A stretch of DNA of 64,000 nucleotides from Humulus lupulus (GCF_963169125.1 NC_084802.1:34851607-34915606); one strand, 5' to 3'. Shown: positions 11,377 through 24,680, numbered from the stretch's first letter. Numbers and translations: made by a program. Notes: generated from the sequence alone by a model not told the origin.

Positions 11377-13174
11377 ATCTTTAGTCCCTGCATATGTTAA
11401 TTATTGTGTGGGTATCATATGCATTTTTTTTATATTATATGTAATATATGAATGGATTGATGTTTATGTATGAATTTTTTATGTTCTTAATGATTGGTTT
11501 TCATGATGCTTTTTGGGTTAGGAAAAGCTCTTAAATTTTCTAGATATACAAAAATTGTAAGACATTTTGGGGCATAGAAATTTTGTAGTTTATTTTTTAA
11601 ATTTTGGATAAAATTTTGTTATGGCCCGAGCCCCAAGCTCGAACCCTGAGGCCTGAGCTTGCACCCCGCACCGTGGGCGCCTGTACCCCGCTCCCATGCG
11701 CACCTGCGCCCATGCAGAGCTCGTTGCACTGCGCCGAGCCTCCCACGCACCCCACGCCGTGCTGCGCCCTTGCCTTTCACCCACGGCCTGCCAGCCGCCG
11801 CCCACCATTGACACACCCATTAGGGTTTGTGTCATGAAAACCCTAATGGATGTGTAGGTATCATTTTGGGCCATATTAAGTGCAATATAATTAAAAGTGT
11901 TTTGATTATAATTTTTGAATTAATTGTGGTGAGTCCAAATTCTAATTGGGCCTCAATAACTTGTTGGGTATTAACACCCAAAGTTTGATTATTTTAAAGT
12001 TGTTTAAAAAGATTTAAAGGTTATTTAATTCATAATGGATAATTAAAATGGTAATGACCCAAAGACTAAAAGAGAATGTCCAAGATCAAAGGAGTTGCTC
12101 TTCACTAGGCCTTAGTTAGTTTAATTATTTTTGTGTATTTTTTGCAAGTGTTGTAATTTTTAGAAATACCAAAAGCACTCAACCAGCATTTATTTATTTT
12201 ATTTATTTGCTTGAACATGATTTAATTGTTTACTATTTTATCATGCATTATAACATGCCATACATATTACCCACACAACACATATTAAGCATGCATTTTT
12301 TTTAGAAACATGCTTAGGATTGATTATATGTTTTTATTGGATAACTTATATAATTAATTTAGTCTTAATTAGTTAAGATGGTAAAAATAATTTCAAGCTA
12401 TTTATTTTTTTATTTAATAAAATTATTTCATTAAGTTAAATGGTATTCTATTTAAAAAGGCAAAATAAAATTAATCTAGGGCACGATTATTTATTTTGCA
12501 TAATTGGATTAGTATTTATTAGAATATCATTTGGTAAAATTAATTTAACTAGTTTTACAACCAAATTGAAAAATATTGATTTTGAGCAAAACACAATTTT
12601 AAAATAGTGAGTGGGAGAGGGAATTATGACAATAAGTCTTAAGGTCTCCATTATTGGTTGAACACCGAGAGGCATAGGAAGGGTCTCATGTTGCCTCCGT
12701 TTGCGGCCTCCGTAAGGAAATGCTTCTGAATATGTTTATTTTACCTCAAGGTTGACTTCTCATAAGAGACTAAGATCAATGATGTATTTCAAGTTTGACT
12801 GACCCTAAGGCACACTCTTGGGTTAAGTCGTTAATCGAAAAATAATGGGTTACATTTCGAAGATGTATCTAGGCTTTCGAGCATGACTAGTGTATCTTGA
12901 CCAAACTAACGGTAATTCATAAGTAAAGAGAAAAATGAGTTTTTAAGTTTTCACTTATGGAGTTGAGATCTTGTCTCAAGATTAATTTGTGATTAGTCTG
13001 ACCTACCCCAAGGCTAGTCCATTAATTTTCAAATTAATCAATCGTGGACTAGTAACTATTTTGTGTGTGTGTTATTTTATGTGTTGCATTCATGCATCAT
13101 ATTTACTATTCCAAATATAAACTGATATTTATTATATGCATTAATTCATTATATTTTATTTTTTTAATTTTCAG
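11377..13174 (+). other. long leader of copia element 1
   Basis: Untranslated, mostly AT-rich. No gene is supported. It holds a sharp GC-rich island at 11622-11816. It ends in a T-rich tract and TTTTCAG (13168-13174) just before gag becomes open, which looks like a 3' splice site; a spliced leader is possible. Confidence 0.6.
11622..11816. other. GC-rich island inside the copia leader
   Basis: About 195 bp of C-rich sequence (repeats of GCGCC, GCCCG, CCCGC) in an AT-rich leader. Open frames cross it on both strands, but codon content looks like composition only. Possibly an insertion; the origin is not recognised. Confidence 0.55.
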
Positions 13175-14093
13175 CAATACGTCCAACCCAAACCTTGTAA
13201 CTGCTTTACTTGATAATGAGAAATTGACTGGTGATAACAACATGAAATGGTCATTGAGCATGAACATTGTTTTGATATGTGAAAACCACATGTTTGTCCT
13301 GAATGAGGAATGTCCCGAGGTTGCTACTCTCACTTCTGCCAAAAATACTAGAGAAAAGTATGACAATTGGATCTTATCTAACAATAAGATCAAGTGTTAA
13401 ATGCTTGCTAGTATGAGCGATGTGCTCAGAAAGAAGTTTGAAACTGTTGAAACAACCTATGAGATTTGGGAATCTCTACAAGGCATGTTTGGCCAGCAAT
13501 CTGATAAGTGCAGACATGATGCTACTAGAAGCTTCATGAATATGAAAAAGAAGAAAAATGTTTCTATTAGAAAACATGTCCTAAACATGATCAACATATT
13601 GCACGATGCAGAACTCCATGATGCGACCATTGATGAGAGAACTCAAGTAAGTGTGATACTTGAATCTCTCACATCAACTTTTGCGACATTCACTACCAAC
13701 AATGTTATGAACAAGTTGGAGTATAACATGACCCAACTGCTGAATGAGTTGCAAACTTTTGAGTCTCTAAACAAAAGTTCCACCGAGGTTGAGGAGGCAA
13801 ATGTTGATGAAACCAAGCCTTCCACTTCAAATGGTAATTCGAAGAAAAGGAAGGGTGGCCAAGGAAAGGACAAGAAAAAGGAAAAAAAACCAGAGAAAAC
13901 CAAGAAGAATAATTCTGCAAAGAACTCCAAAAAGAAGACAATGAAAGGATCATGCCTTCGTTGTGGAGTTGATGGTCATTGGAAAAGGAATTGTCCTAAG
14001 TACCTGGTTGAATTGAAAGACAAAAAGAAGGGTAAATTTGAATTTCTTGTTTTAGAATCTTGTTTAGTGGAAGGTGATTTTCATCTTGGATAG
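13175..14093 (+). pseudogene. copia element 1 gag
   Basis: Gag capsid protein of the copia element. One frame with a single stop at 13398-13400. The capsid region has 'TYEIWESLQGMFGQQSD', then a Lys-rich linker (13840-13950) and a CCHC zinc knuckle CLRCGVDGHWKRNC at about 13953-13994, which binds RNA. Before protease (14087) the frame shifts. The start is uncertain; similarity begins just after the TTTTCAG at 13168-13174. A plant copia gag is otherwise near full length here. Confidence 0.85.
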
Positions 14094-14783
14094 TTGATTC
14101 TGGAGCCACTCATCATGCTTGTTTTTCTTTGCAGAGTCTTTGTACTCCGAGAAAGCTGGCTCGTGTAGAGGTGACCATGAGAGTTGGAAGTGGACAGGAG
14201 TTCTCGACAGCTGAAGTTGGAAAATATCGCCTAGTTTTTTATTATAATAAATTTATTGTGTTGGACAATGTTTATTTTATTCTTGGATTTTCTAGAAATT
14301 TGATTTCTTTATCAAAATTGCATGAACAAGGTTTTAATATTTCCTTTAATAATAATTCGATTGTTATTTTGAAATATGATTTTGACATTTGTTCTGCAAT
14401 GTCTGAAAGTTGACTTTACAAGTTAGAGTCCAATGTTGAGCATGTTTACAATTCTGAATTATTTAAAACTGCAAATCCCAGATCTATTAAAAGACAAAAG
14501 ACAGATTCTGATAGTGAACCATATTTGTGGCACTTGAGATTGGGACATTGGTCTAGACAAAATTAACAGACTAACAAAGGATTGTCCTTTAAGAGAACTA
14601 TCTATTGGTTCTCTCACAGTCTGTGAATCCTGCCTAGAAGGCAAAATGACCAAGAGACATTTTTCTGCTAAAGGTTCAAGAGCCACAGAATCACTTCAAC
14701 TTGTACATACGGACGTTTGTGGTCCACTAAATGTCAAAGCTAGAGGAGGTTATGAATATTTCATCACTTTCATTGATGATTAT
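14087..14783 (+). pseudogene. copia element 1 protease and integrase N-part
   Basis: Protease motif WIVDSGATHHAC at 14087-14122, in a different frame from gag. Then the gag-pre-integrase region with 'LWHLRLGH' (14527-14550), the zinc-binding CESCLEGK (about 14627), and the start of the integrase core with the first catalytic Asp in 'HTDVCGPL' (about 14706). A frameshift after LWHLRLGH and a stop near 14412 break it. It ends where the solo LTR enters at 14784, inside the integrase core; the reading frame resumes in phase after the duplicated 5-bp target at 17273. Confidence 0.85.
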
Positions 14784-15577
14784 TGTAGCGTCCCAAATTT
14801 GCTAATAAGGCTTAGGGCCTTGATTAGTGTGCCGGGAGGGCAAAAATTGATTTAATTGTGATATATATGAATTATGTGGTAATGTGATTAGACATGCATG
14901 ATTGTGTGTATTAAATATGCATGTGGGCCCATTTCTGTGAATAGGGGCGAGTTTGTAATTTTGACCCGTTGGGGGGGCCATAAATGTAAATATGCATGTG
15001 TTGTGAGTGAGATCCCAGTGTTATGGGGATATATTTGAGATGCACGATCCGAGACAATCCTAGGGAGTGGTTTAGCTAGAAAGTCACAACGGGGTCAAAT
15101 ACTCGGCTCGGGAGGAGTTTAGGGGTATTTTGGGAACGTAAGATGTGTTCGAAATTTAGTGAGTAACAGGTAGTAATTTAGTAATGATTTGGATATGTCT
15201 GGATTAAACAGGGATTTGTAGGTACACTCGAGGATCCCTTGAGGTTAGTGGGGAGTTTAATTAGAAGATGGGGCAAAGTGGTAAGTTGATCTTGGTAGTA
15301 GATAGACTTAGGCAGCTGGGGTACCCTTAGTCTCTAGCATATTCTGGAAAGGAAAGAAAGAAGTAAAATAAGATAATTCTCTTAGATTTCTCTCTCATTC
15401 GGTTCACACTTTTCTTTTTGAAGATTGGGGATTTTGAGGAAAAGCTTAAGGAGTTGGGCTGGGAATTGGTGGAGTGCAAGTTTGAGGAGTGAGGAATCAT
15501 TCCAGGCCGAAACTATCTCAAAGGTAAGAATCAAAACTGGTTTGCTGTTTAATATTTATATGGTTTTGTTGAAGTTT

Positions 15578-15595
15578 GGGGGGGGGGGGGGGGGG
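15578..15595 (+). repeat. 18-base G run
   Basis: An uninterrupted G homopolymer in solo LTR 1. It may form a G-quadruplex, and it is a place where sequencing length errors are likely. Confidence 0.9.
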
Positions 15596-16301
15596 TTAGA
15601 ACTTAGATGATGGAATTTGAGTTATAATAGGATTTTAGTTGATTTCTTTAAGTTTATGTGTTGCTTAAAGTGTATTAGGATGATTATGGGACTCAATTCT
15701 GTTGTTGGGGTGTGTTTAGAATGATTTCAGGGAAGTTAGCTTGTAAAATTTGCATGGGAATTCTGGGTTTCGGACTCGCGCCGCGGCCCTATTCTTCAAT
15801 GTCGCGGCCCGCTTGAGTTTATAGCCTAGTGGGGCTTCGAGGAATTTCCCAGGCGTCGCGGCCCTAGGCTCTGAGATGTGAGGCAATTTTGCCTCTACTT
15901 TGGGGCGCGGCGCGGCGCTTAAGGGAGGCTGGGTAGCGGCCCAAAAATGGATTTTTGGCAAAATGAGGATTTTTAGCTTGGGAACTTGAACGTTAAGGTT
16001 CAGGAAGGTTTCTACTACCCAGTTTGGTAGAAAACAAGGTCCCAGAGGTTAGAGTTAAGTCTCGAAACTATATAATGAGTTAGAACTTGATAGTTGCTTT
16101 TATTCATGTGTTGTGAGTAGGGTTTCTCTTTAAGGCTCGGGTTAGAGGACTGTGCTCATGATCGCGGTGCTCGGGATCTCTTTGGATTGTTAGCTCGGGA
16201 CACTAGGTAGGAGAACTGTCTGTACCCGTAGAGCTATGTGGTTAGTGTATTGTATGTATTGGTTATGTCTGCTATGTCATATATATGATTATGACTGTTC
16301 G

Positions 16302-16479
16302 GCAAGAGCCGGGAGCGGCAAGAGCTGGGAATTGCAAAAGCCGGGAGAGGCAAGGGCCGGGATCGCCAAGAGCCAAGAGCGGCAAAAGCTGGGAGAGGCA
16401 AGGGCCGGGATCGACAAAAAGCCGGGACAGGCGAGAGCCGGGATCGGCAAGTGCTGGGAGCAGCAAGGGGCCGAGAACG
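16302..16479 (+). repeat. 16-bp tandem array in solo LTR 1
   Basis: Eleven units of GCAAGAGCCGGGAKCG type; the span of 178 bp equals 11 x 16 plus two single-base insertions. Open frames over it are repeat artefacts. It lies where the other related LTRs carry their own arrays. Confidence 0.9.
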
Positions 16480-17272
16480 ATGTTGAGCACGTGGACTGCA
16501 AGCCGTTAGGGCGAGACCCACCTAGGATGCCAGAGTCATCCTCTCGATGCAGACCACGAACCCAGGGCTAGGTAAAGCGCTTGGGATGACATGGCTGCTA
16601 TGTGTTTAGCCTATTGGTTGCCTTGTTATATGTTGTTGTAGTATTGAGCTGTTGTTTGAATGTATTGTTGTATTATTATATTGTCTGGTTATAGTGCTAA
16701 TGTGTTATTGCACTGCTGTGTTATTAGGCTGATATGCCATTGTGCTTTTAAGCTGGTCTAGATGCTGTGTCATTGAGCATGCCAGTAGGATTTGGTATCT
16801 ATTTGTTGCTCTGATTGAGTATGGTTTATTGAGATATATTTTTATTGGATGATATATTTGGATTTCTCTTGTTGGGCCTCGACTCACGGGTGCTCCGTGG
16901 TGCAGGTAAGAGCAAGGAAGCTGGGTCTTACAACCATGAGTTGGAGGGCATGGAGCGATGTGTACATGCTTGGCATACCTAGCCATCACGCCTGGGGTTA
17001 TTTTAAGGAACACGTGGTAAATGTTTGGTTTTGTCGCTTAGGTTGACTGCATCGCATCTTTGGTTTGTAACTGTATTTTAAAACAATATTTTTGGGATCC
17101 CAATGTAATATTTTTATGAAATTTAATAAAAGACCAACTTTTTCACTTAATTTTTATTAAATGAGTCTTTATTTTTATCCGAACTCACTTTCCAGTCTTA
17201 AACCTTGATTAGCAAGCTAATGACACATTTATAAATCACTTAGTAACAGTTCTAAGGAAGTAGAGCGTTACA

Positions 17273-18889
17273 ATTATTCAAGATATGGTTTCCTATACTT
17301 AATGCAAAGGAAATCTGAAACTTATGGTAAGTTTAAAGAATTCCGACCAGAAGTTGAAAATCAATTAGGTAAATCACTAAAAGTACTTCGATCAGATCGA
17401 GGTGGAGAGTACTTAGATTATGAATTTGAGGACCATTTGCGTGAGCATGGAATTCAATCCTAACTCACTGCACCTTGAATGCCACAACAAAATGGTGTTT
17501 CGGAAAGGCAGAACAGAACCTTATTGGATATGGTTAGTTCAATGATTAGTTTCTCATCATTGCCTTTGACATTCTGGGGCGATGCAATAAAATGTGCTCT
17601 ATAAATACTCAATGGTGTATTCAGAAAACACCATTGGAATTATGGAATGGTACTAAACCTAGTTTACACCATTTCTGTATATGGGGTTGTCTTGCACATG
17701 TACTTAAAGGAAAAACTGGGAAGTTGGAATCACGCATTGAACTATGCATGTTTGTGGGATATTCCAAAGAAACAGAAGGTGGTATATTTTATTGTCCTAA
17801 AGATAACAAAACCTTTGTATCTGCAAATGCTACTTTTCTGGAACATGACTATATAAATAACCACAAACCTCAAAGTAAAGTTCTACTTGAGGAAATAGTC
17901 TCAAATAAACAAGACCAATCACCAGCAGTGGCAAATAAAAAACGGCCAGAGGATATCGCTAGTTCTAGTCAAAATAATAGAGAGCTTTGTCGTAGTGGGA
18001 GGGTTGGTAAACAACCAAATCGCTATGAACATGGAGTTCAAATGCTTGTGTCTGACACAAACAAAGATGATCCATTGACATATAGAGATTCATGGAAGAT
18101 TCTGGCAAAGAAAAATGGCTAAACGCCATGGACCTTGAAATGGAATCGATGTATTCCAATTCTGTCTGGATTCTTGAAGATCCACCTGAGAATGTTAACC
18201 CTATTCGTTGCAAATGGATATTCAAGAAGAAGAGAGGAGTAGATGGGAAAGTGTAGACTTTCAAAGTAAGGCTAGTGGAAAAAGGCTACACACAGAAAGA
18301 ATGAGTAGATTATGAAAAAAAAAATTCACCTGTGGCCATGCTTAAATCTATCAGCATAGTCTTATCCATAGCCGCGTGCATGGATTGTGAGATTTGGCAA
18401 ATGGACGTTAAAACAACTTTTTCTGAATGGTTATCTTGACGAAACCATTTACATGTCTCAACCAGAAGGGTTCAAAGTTAAAGGTCAGGAGCAAAAAGTT
18501 TGCAAGCTTCTTAAGTCTATTTATGGACTTAAACAAGCTTCGAGATCTTGGAATCTTATATTTGATGAAACAATCAAAACGTTTGGCTTTAAACAAAACA
18601 TTGATGAACCTTGTGTTTACAAACAAATCAAAGATAAGATTATGGTATTCCTCGTTCTTTACGCTGATGATATTCTACTCATTGGGAATGACATAGAAAC
18701 ATTATCAAAAGAAAAGAAATGGTTAGCTGAGCAATTCTAAATGAAGGATTTGGGAGAAGCCAAATATGTTTTGGGAATTCAGATCTGTAGAGATCGAAAG
18801 AACAAAATTTTGGCATTGTCTCAAGCAACTTATACTGATAAAGTGGTAGAACGCTTTGGCATGCAAAACTCCAAGAGAGACACTATGCT
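17273..18889 (+). pseudogene. copia element 1 integrase C-part and reverse transcriptase
   Basis: Continues the integrase: 'RSDRGGEY' (second catalytic Asp, about 17395) and the QNGVSERQNRT segment (catalytic Glu, about 17500), then the C-terminal part (17592-18122). RT follows: 'WQMDVKTTF' near 18397, 'SIYGLKQASR' near 18520 and the catalytic YADD motif at about 18661-18672. Several stops (for example 17461 and 17478) and frameshifts near 18120, 18256 and 18420 inactivate it. It ends at 18889, where solo LTR 2 entered. Confidence 0.87.
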
Positions 18890-20484
18890 TGTAATGTCCC
18901 AAATTTCCTACTACGGCTTAATGCCTTGATTAGGGGGCCAGCATGGAAAATTATGGAAATTATGTGATTATGTGATATATATGTGTATCAATATGTGATT
19001 ATGTGAGTTATATTATAATATGACTTGATATGCATGTTTTGGTGTATTAAATGTGCATGTGGGCCCATTTCTGATTAATTGGGCAATTGTTGTAATTTGG
19101 CCCGCTATGGGTATATTTGGCATATATTTGATATATGTGTGAGACCACATTATTATGTGGATATGTTTGGGTTACTCGGCACGAGACGATCTTAGGGAGC
19201 AAGCTAGTGGGAAAGTCACAACGGGACCCATATTTGACTCGGTGTGAGTGAATGGGTATTTTGGGTATTTAGCACATTACCGAGATATAGGGTAATGGGA
19301 ATGATTATTTGATGATATATTGGGAACTAGTGAGATCAGGAGGGAATTCTGGGAATTTTGACTATTTTACCCCGAGGATGTTTTTGGGACCCCGAGCATT
19401 AGCATTTGCTTGAGGTTACTTAAGCTCGAAGTAACATGTCAGAAACATAAAAAGAACGTTCAGTGCGTTCTCTCTCTCTCTCTTTCGTTCTCTTTTTTAT
19501 GTAGTTAGTATTTTTGAAGGAAACTCGAGTTTTAGGACTTGGATTCAAGCAAGGTTAGAGTCATGATGATTCGAGGGAAGATTAGAAGCTTATTAGCTGG
19601 AGGATTTAATTGGGAAACGTCTCAATCAGAGGTAATCCATGTTTTAAGTTTTGAGTTTTCAAGTTTTTAAGCTTCGATTGTATTTTGCATTTTGAGGAGT
19701 TTTAGATTTGATTGGGACTTGGGTTTTAATGGTTTTGGGAAATTGAGATGTTTGGGAACTTTGATTTTGGGATTTGGATATGTTTGGAAAGGTTTTTAGA
19801 AGGTTTTTAAATGGAGAAAACAGAGAAAATGGTTGGGTTCGAGGTTGGGTCATGACTATGTTCTTGGAAGTTGCGGCCTGTGTGAACCCAGAACCAGGAG
19901 TGGTTCTGCCAGGGGGGTGCGCCGCAACTCTAGGGAGCAAGTCACGACCCGCGCCCTAAAGCCCAGGCAGAGGGCTGTCTGTCTAGGAGGCACGCCGCGA
20001 CCCCCAGGGCCAAGTCACGGCCCACCTGTGCATTTTTGGCCAGGTTGGGTTTTTAGTCGTGGGAACTTAAACCTAAGGGCTCGGGATCAATCCTACTACC
20101 AAGTTTGGTAGGGTTCGACGTCCCAGAGGCTAGGAATCAGTCCAGAAGTCTTTATTTACTCATTTTTGATAGGATTCTATAGTATGGTTGTGACTAGGTT
20201 ATTACTAGGAGTTCAGAATCATGATCGTGCTTGATGGTCGTTTATTGGTAACCTGTTCTTGGACCAAAGGTAAGAAAACTGCACCCAGTATGTGATGCAT
20301 GTGATACATGTGATTATAGCATGGCATGAATGTTGAATATGAAATTGATCAAAGCTTGAGTCTCTGTAAATGTGCATGATTATGATTATGCTCATGATTA
20401 TTGATTGAGCATGTTGAATGCCTTATATCTGGATATTTGACATATGATATATGCTTGTTTGCATTACCTCATTGAGGAGGCACT

Positions 20485-21130
20485 GACTTATTAGTAAGAA
20501 ACGGCAATAATACTAAGTGTTGGTTGTAAAGCTCTGACTTATCAGTCATGAGTGGCAATAGTGTTGAGTGTTGGCCGAAGAGCATTGACTTATCAATCAA
20601 GTGCGGCAATAGTGCTGAGTGCTGGTCGTAAAGCTCAGACTTATCAGTCATGAGCAGCAATAGTACTGAGCACTGGTTAAAGAGCATTGACTTATTAGTC
20701 AAGAGCGGCAAAAGCGTTGTGCACTAATCCTATTGGTTAGGCTAACCAGAAGCGTCAGGTACACTTATACAGAGGAAATGGCTAAGAGACCTGAGGTGAC
20801 TTAATAGTCATATATCCTAGCATTGGCTTATTAGTCAAGAACGGTCTTAGCATGTTGAGTGCTGGTCAGCGCCAGGTACGCTTATATAGAGGGTATGGCT
20901 ACGAGACATGAGGTGACTTAATAGATACATATCCTAGCGTTGACTTGTTAGTCAAGATCGGCAATAGCGCTGGTCAAAAGGCACTGACTTATTAGTCAAG
21001 GAAGGCATTAGCATGGTGAGTGTTGGTCGAAAGGTACTGACTTGTTAGTCAAAGATGACAATAACACATTGAATGCTGGTTGTAAGGCGTTGACTTATTA
21101 GTCAAGTAGGGCAATAGAGTGTTAAGCGCT
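20485..21130 (+). repeat. 51-bp tandem array in solo LTR 2
   Basis: The first five units are 51 bp each and hold the palindrome GACTTATTAGTC followed by a GGCAATAG block. After about 20735 the spacing becomes irregular but the same core returns. Confidence 0.85.
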
Positions 21131-22235
21131 GGTCCATATGATCTAGCCTAACTAGAAGCGCATCACACGCTTGGCCGATCTATTAGTCGAAGACAACCTA
21201 GCGCCAGTACGCTAGATCAGCTCGAAAGATGGTTACACAAAGGACAGGGCATAGGGCCCAAGGTGACTTATTAGTCCCATATCCTAGGGCGTCGAGCCAA
21301 AATGACTTCATAATCATTTATTTATACTTTCCTACATGCATGAGTAGGGTTATTACTGCTAGGCATGCTTATTATGATTTGGTGACATGTTATTAACTAC
21401 TTATGAGCATGTTTAAGTTTTCTTGCCGAGCCTCGGCTCATGGGTGCTATGTGGTGTAGGTAATGGTAAAATAAAGCTGGACCATCCTTTAGTTGGAGAG
21501 CTTAGGTGATGATTGTACATATGTGGATGCTCGACTACCACGGCCTAGGGTTTAAAGAGGAACTAGGGTTAAACCCTACTTGTCGCTTAGGTGGGCTGGT
21601 TGTAAATATTTTATTGTAATTAACCATTTAAATGTATTTTGGGATCCCATGTATACAGTAAACGTTTTAGTGAAACGTTTGTATCCTTGACCAAATTTTT
21701 TAACCCTAAACCGTGTAATGACCCAACTATTTCTAAGACCTTGGACCATTAAAACTACTAGGCATAGCTACCATTTTCGAGAAAACATACATAAGGAATA
21801 ATCATATCTTTATTGAAAACCCCAAATTTATATTGTAACATTAACATAAAAGTATAAAATAAAATGTGATAGGGTATGGGATCCCATTATTTACAAAACA
21901 TAAAACATAACTTTAAATACTAATTGAGAATTACATTAAGAAAACATAATTTAAAAGACTAAAAATAAATAACGTCGTCCTCGATCGACACGCAGTCCAT
22001 TAATTCATTCATCCTCAACACACAAGCCAAGCTACCAAGAATCCTTCCGCCTTCCATAATTATTTTCCTGCATCACACTAAAAAAATAAAGGAGTGAGCC
22101 TAATGCCCAGCAAGGAAAGATTAATAACAATCATATGACATAAATCATAAACATAAGACTATATCATATACTATAAAACATATTACTATAAACATATATC
22201 GCATAAGACTACAATATTAATGGCCATTATAAATT

Positions 22236-22502
22236 ATTGGGGCTTATTAGCTAAGCAAGTCATATGCCCATAAATTTGTGGGGCTTGCTAGTTAAGCAAG
22301 TCATATGCCCAATATAACTTCTTGGGGCTTCCTTATCTAAGCAAGTCATATGCCCAATCATCAATTCTTGGGGCTTGTTATCTTAACAAGTCATATGCCC
22401 AATCATAAATTTTCGGGGCTTGCTTATCTAAGCAAGTCATATGCCCAAGCGACTGAAAACATATTCTTGGGGCTTGTTGCTTAAACAAGTTATATGCCCA
22501 AG
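22236..22502 (-). repeat. tandem array in solo LTR 3
   Basis: Six units built on GGGGCTTGCTNNCTAAGCAAG plus TCATATGCCCA, about 40-55 bp each. Each unit is partly self-complementary (CTTGCT with AGCAAG). Confidence 0.85.
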
Positions 22503-23229
22503 GACTATAAGACATACTATACATATACATATCATAAAATAAACATATCATAACATAAAAATAACATATAAGCACATAAAATCTATCCTATTTTCCTTAC
22601 CAACAGCCGGGATATTTGGGAACAAGAACGGGATTAGAACACTCCTATAAATCAACAGTAAAATGGTGAGTATCTCTAAAGAATAAAGAGATGAAAAGAA
22701 CTCTAAACCATTAGAGAAGAAACTTACCAAGAAGAACCTTAAGTTTCAAGAACTTAAATACCTAATCAAGAATTATAAACAAAATTTAGGATCTGAATAA
22801 AAGAAAACTAAAGAACCATAAAGAATGAACTTAGGAATAAGAATACCTTGGTTTATCTTATGGATTGATCTAAACCTCAATACTGAAATCACACTATATC
22901 TCACTTTCCAAGTGTTTAGAAAGCTTAGAATGATAAAGCTTTTATCCCAAAAACCCAAGTGTATCTCTCTATAGTAACACTAGCACCTTGGAGGCTCTGA
23001 AGGCTGCTTGAAGAATGAAGAAAATGGCTGAGTACTATGTCCTATTTATAGAGTTCAAGGATTAAAATTAACCCCTTTTAATTTGAATAAATAAATGATT
23101 ATAAAATGAAAAGATTTGAATTTTCGTTCAACTGACGCCCATAACTCGGTCAAAATCGTTCAAAGGCAGGTATAAGTGGTTAAGGGTATTTTTAAAACTT
23201 TAAATCACAAACTTTTCAAAAATCATCAC

Positions 23230-23390
23230 TAAGGGCGATATATCGCCCCTATAGGCGATATATCGGCTCTACCCTAATCCCGAGCCTCGTTCGTACGTTC
23301 GTGCAAAGTTGACGTGTTTTTCGTATCTTCCGTAGGCGATATATTGGCCCCTATACTACGATATATCGGCATATGTTGATATATCAAATG
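23230..23390. repeat. GCGATATATCGC palindrome cluster
   Basis: Several copies of the palindrome GGCGATATATCGCC and variants in solo LTR 3. It occupies the place where related LTRs have GC-rich palindromes. Confidence 0.8.
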
Positions 23391-23920
23391 CGTATTTGCA
23401 CTTTTTCAGCATAATTTGAATTGGATAAACAGCTTTGACTAAGTCATAATACGATCCTAACAGTTACTGGAAGGTTCTAGAGCTTCTAGATCTTTCTTTT
23501 TTTAAAATTATTCATCAAAATACTTAATTCCTTAATAATCATGATTATGACAAGTGTCATGCTCTTAATGGTTGTATCTAAACCTTAGGTTATAATGAAT
23601 AATATTTCTAGGACCAACAATATTAATCAAACCTTATGTTATAATTAATATTCTTAAACTATAGGTTAAACTTATAAAATCCATAACTGTTGCTATGAGT
23701 TTCCAACTAAGTCCCGACTTGAACCAAAATCCACGGTAACTAACATACTACTAACTAATATTAACTACTACTACTATCTAGCTAGCTAAGTAAATATTCT
23801 GGGACACTACAAACCGTTAATCACATTTAGCTACACGATTATGGCCAAATGACTCGTTTAGCGAGTTTAGCACTATTTAAAATACATAGTGTAATGGTCC
23901 CTGGGTAGTAGGGCATTACA

Positions 23921-24680
23921 ATGCCTACCCAGTCAAGAGTTAAATTGTCTACAGAATAATGTCCACAAACACCTCAGGAAGAGGAGGACATGAGGCAGTA
24001 TACTTATGCCTCTGCAGTAGGCAGTCTAAGGTATGCAATGTTGTGCACTAGACCTGACATATGTTATGCTGTAGGGATAGTCAGCTGTTATCAATCCAAT
24101 CATGGATTGAGTCATTGGACAACAGTAAAGAATATTCTCAAGTATCTCAAACATACTAGAGATTACATGCTTGTGTATTGAGGCGGATACCTAAACCCCA
24201 CTGGATATACTGATTATGATTTTCAATCAGACAAAGATAGTCGAAAGTTGACATCTGGATCAGTTTTCACACTTGGAGGAGGTGTTGTAGTTTGGAGAAG
24301 TATTAAACAATCCAGTATTGTAGACTCCACCATGGAAGCCAAATACATAGCAGCTTGTGAAGCAACCAAAGAGGTTGTGTGGCTAAGGAAGTTCTATATT
24401 GATGTGGAAGTTGTTCCAAGCATGGATCAGCCACTTGTTCTGTACTGTGATAACAGTGAGGCAGTAGCTAATTCAAAGAAACCCAGAAGTCACAAGAGGG
24501 GAAAGCACATCGAGAGGAAATATCACTTGATCTGAGAGATAGTCAACTGAGGAGATGTTGCTATCTTGAAGATTGCCTCTAAAGATAATCTTGTAGATCT
24601 GTTCACAAAGACTTTATATATTAAATATTTTCAGGGTCAAGTAAGAAGCATGAGGTTAAGGGAAATGCCTCATTTGCAAT
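23921..24680 (+). pseudogene. copia element 1 RT end and RNase H
   Basis: Resumes the copia coding region after solo LTR 2. It begins with the RT-RNase H connection ('YASAVGSLRYAMLCTRPDI', 24006 on), then RNase H with 'SSIVDSTMEAKYIAACEATK' (about 24310-24375) and 'LYCDNSEAVANSK' (about 24440-24478). Stops at about 24179 and 24532 interrupt it. RNase H removes the RNA template during cDNA synthesis. The region leads into a polypurine tract and the 3' LTR. Confidence 0.88.

Larger units (their letters stand above)
14784..17272 (+). repeat. solo LTR 1 (chromovirus-type, about 2.5 kb)
   Basis: Starts TGTAGCGTCCC, ends GCGTTACA, flanked by ATTAT (14779-14783 and 17273-17277). It has no internal domain, so it is a solo LTR left by LTR-LTR recombination. 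It shares the layout of the chromovirus LTR (TGTAACATCCCAAATT start, GGTAAG sites near 15520 and 16903, GGGATCCCA near the end). It carries GC-rich palindromes at 15775-15945, an 18-G run and a 16-bp tandem array. Confidence 0.93.
21714..23811 (-). repeat. solo LTR 3, nested in solo LTR 2
   Basis: About 2.1 kb with TG...CA ends and a perfect AACCG duplication (21709-21713, 23812-23816). Minus orientation is shown by the GGGATCCCA block near its left end. It carries a tandem array (22236-22502) and clustered GGCGATATATCGCC palindromes at 23230-23390. Fourth nesting level: chromovirus, copia, solo LTR 2, this. Confidence 0.9.
18890..23920 (+). repeat. solo LTR 2 (about 2.9 kb without its nested insert)
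   Basis: Starts TGTAATGTCCC, ends GGCATTACA, with targets ATGCT (18885-18889) and ATGCC (23921-23925), one base apart. It is interrupted by solo LTR 3 (21714-23811). The start is clearly related to the chromovirus 3' LTR (29187). It carries CT repeats near 19467, GC-rich palindromic sequence at 19900-20030, GGTAAGAAAACTGCACCC at 20268, a 51-bp tandem array and the block GGCTCATGGGTGCTATGTGG near 21435. Confidence 0.92.

Noticed and set aside
16236..16571. Open frames on both strands with Arg/Pro/Ser-rich repeats
   Set aside because: They are produced by the 16-bp tandem array in all frames; no protein is implied.
20469..20711. Minus-strand 80-codon frame with repeated LLPLMTDKS
   Set aside because: The unit is 51 bp, a multiple of three, so the array stays open by itself.
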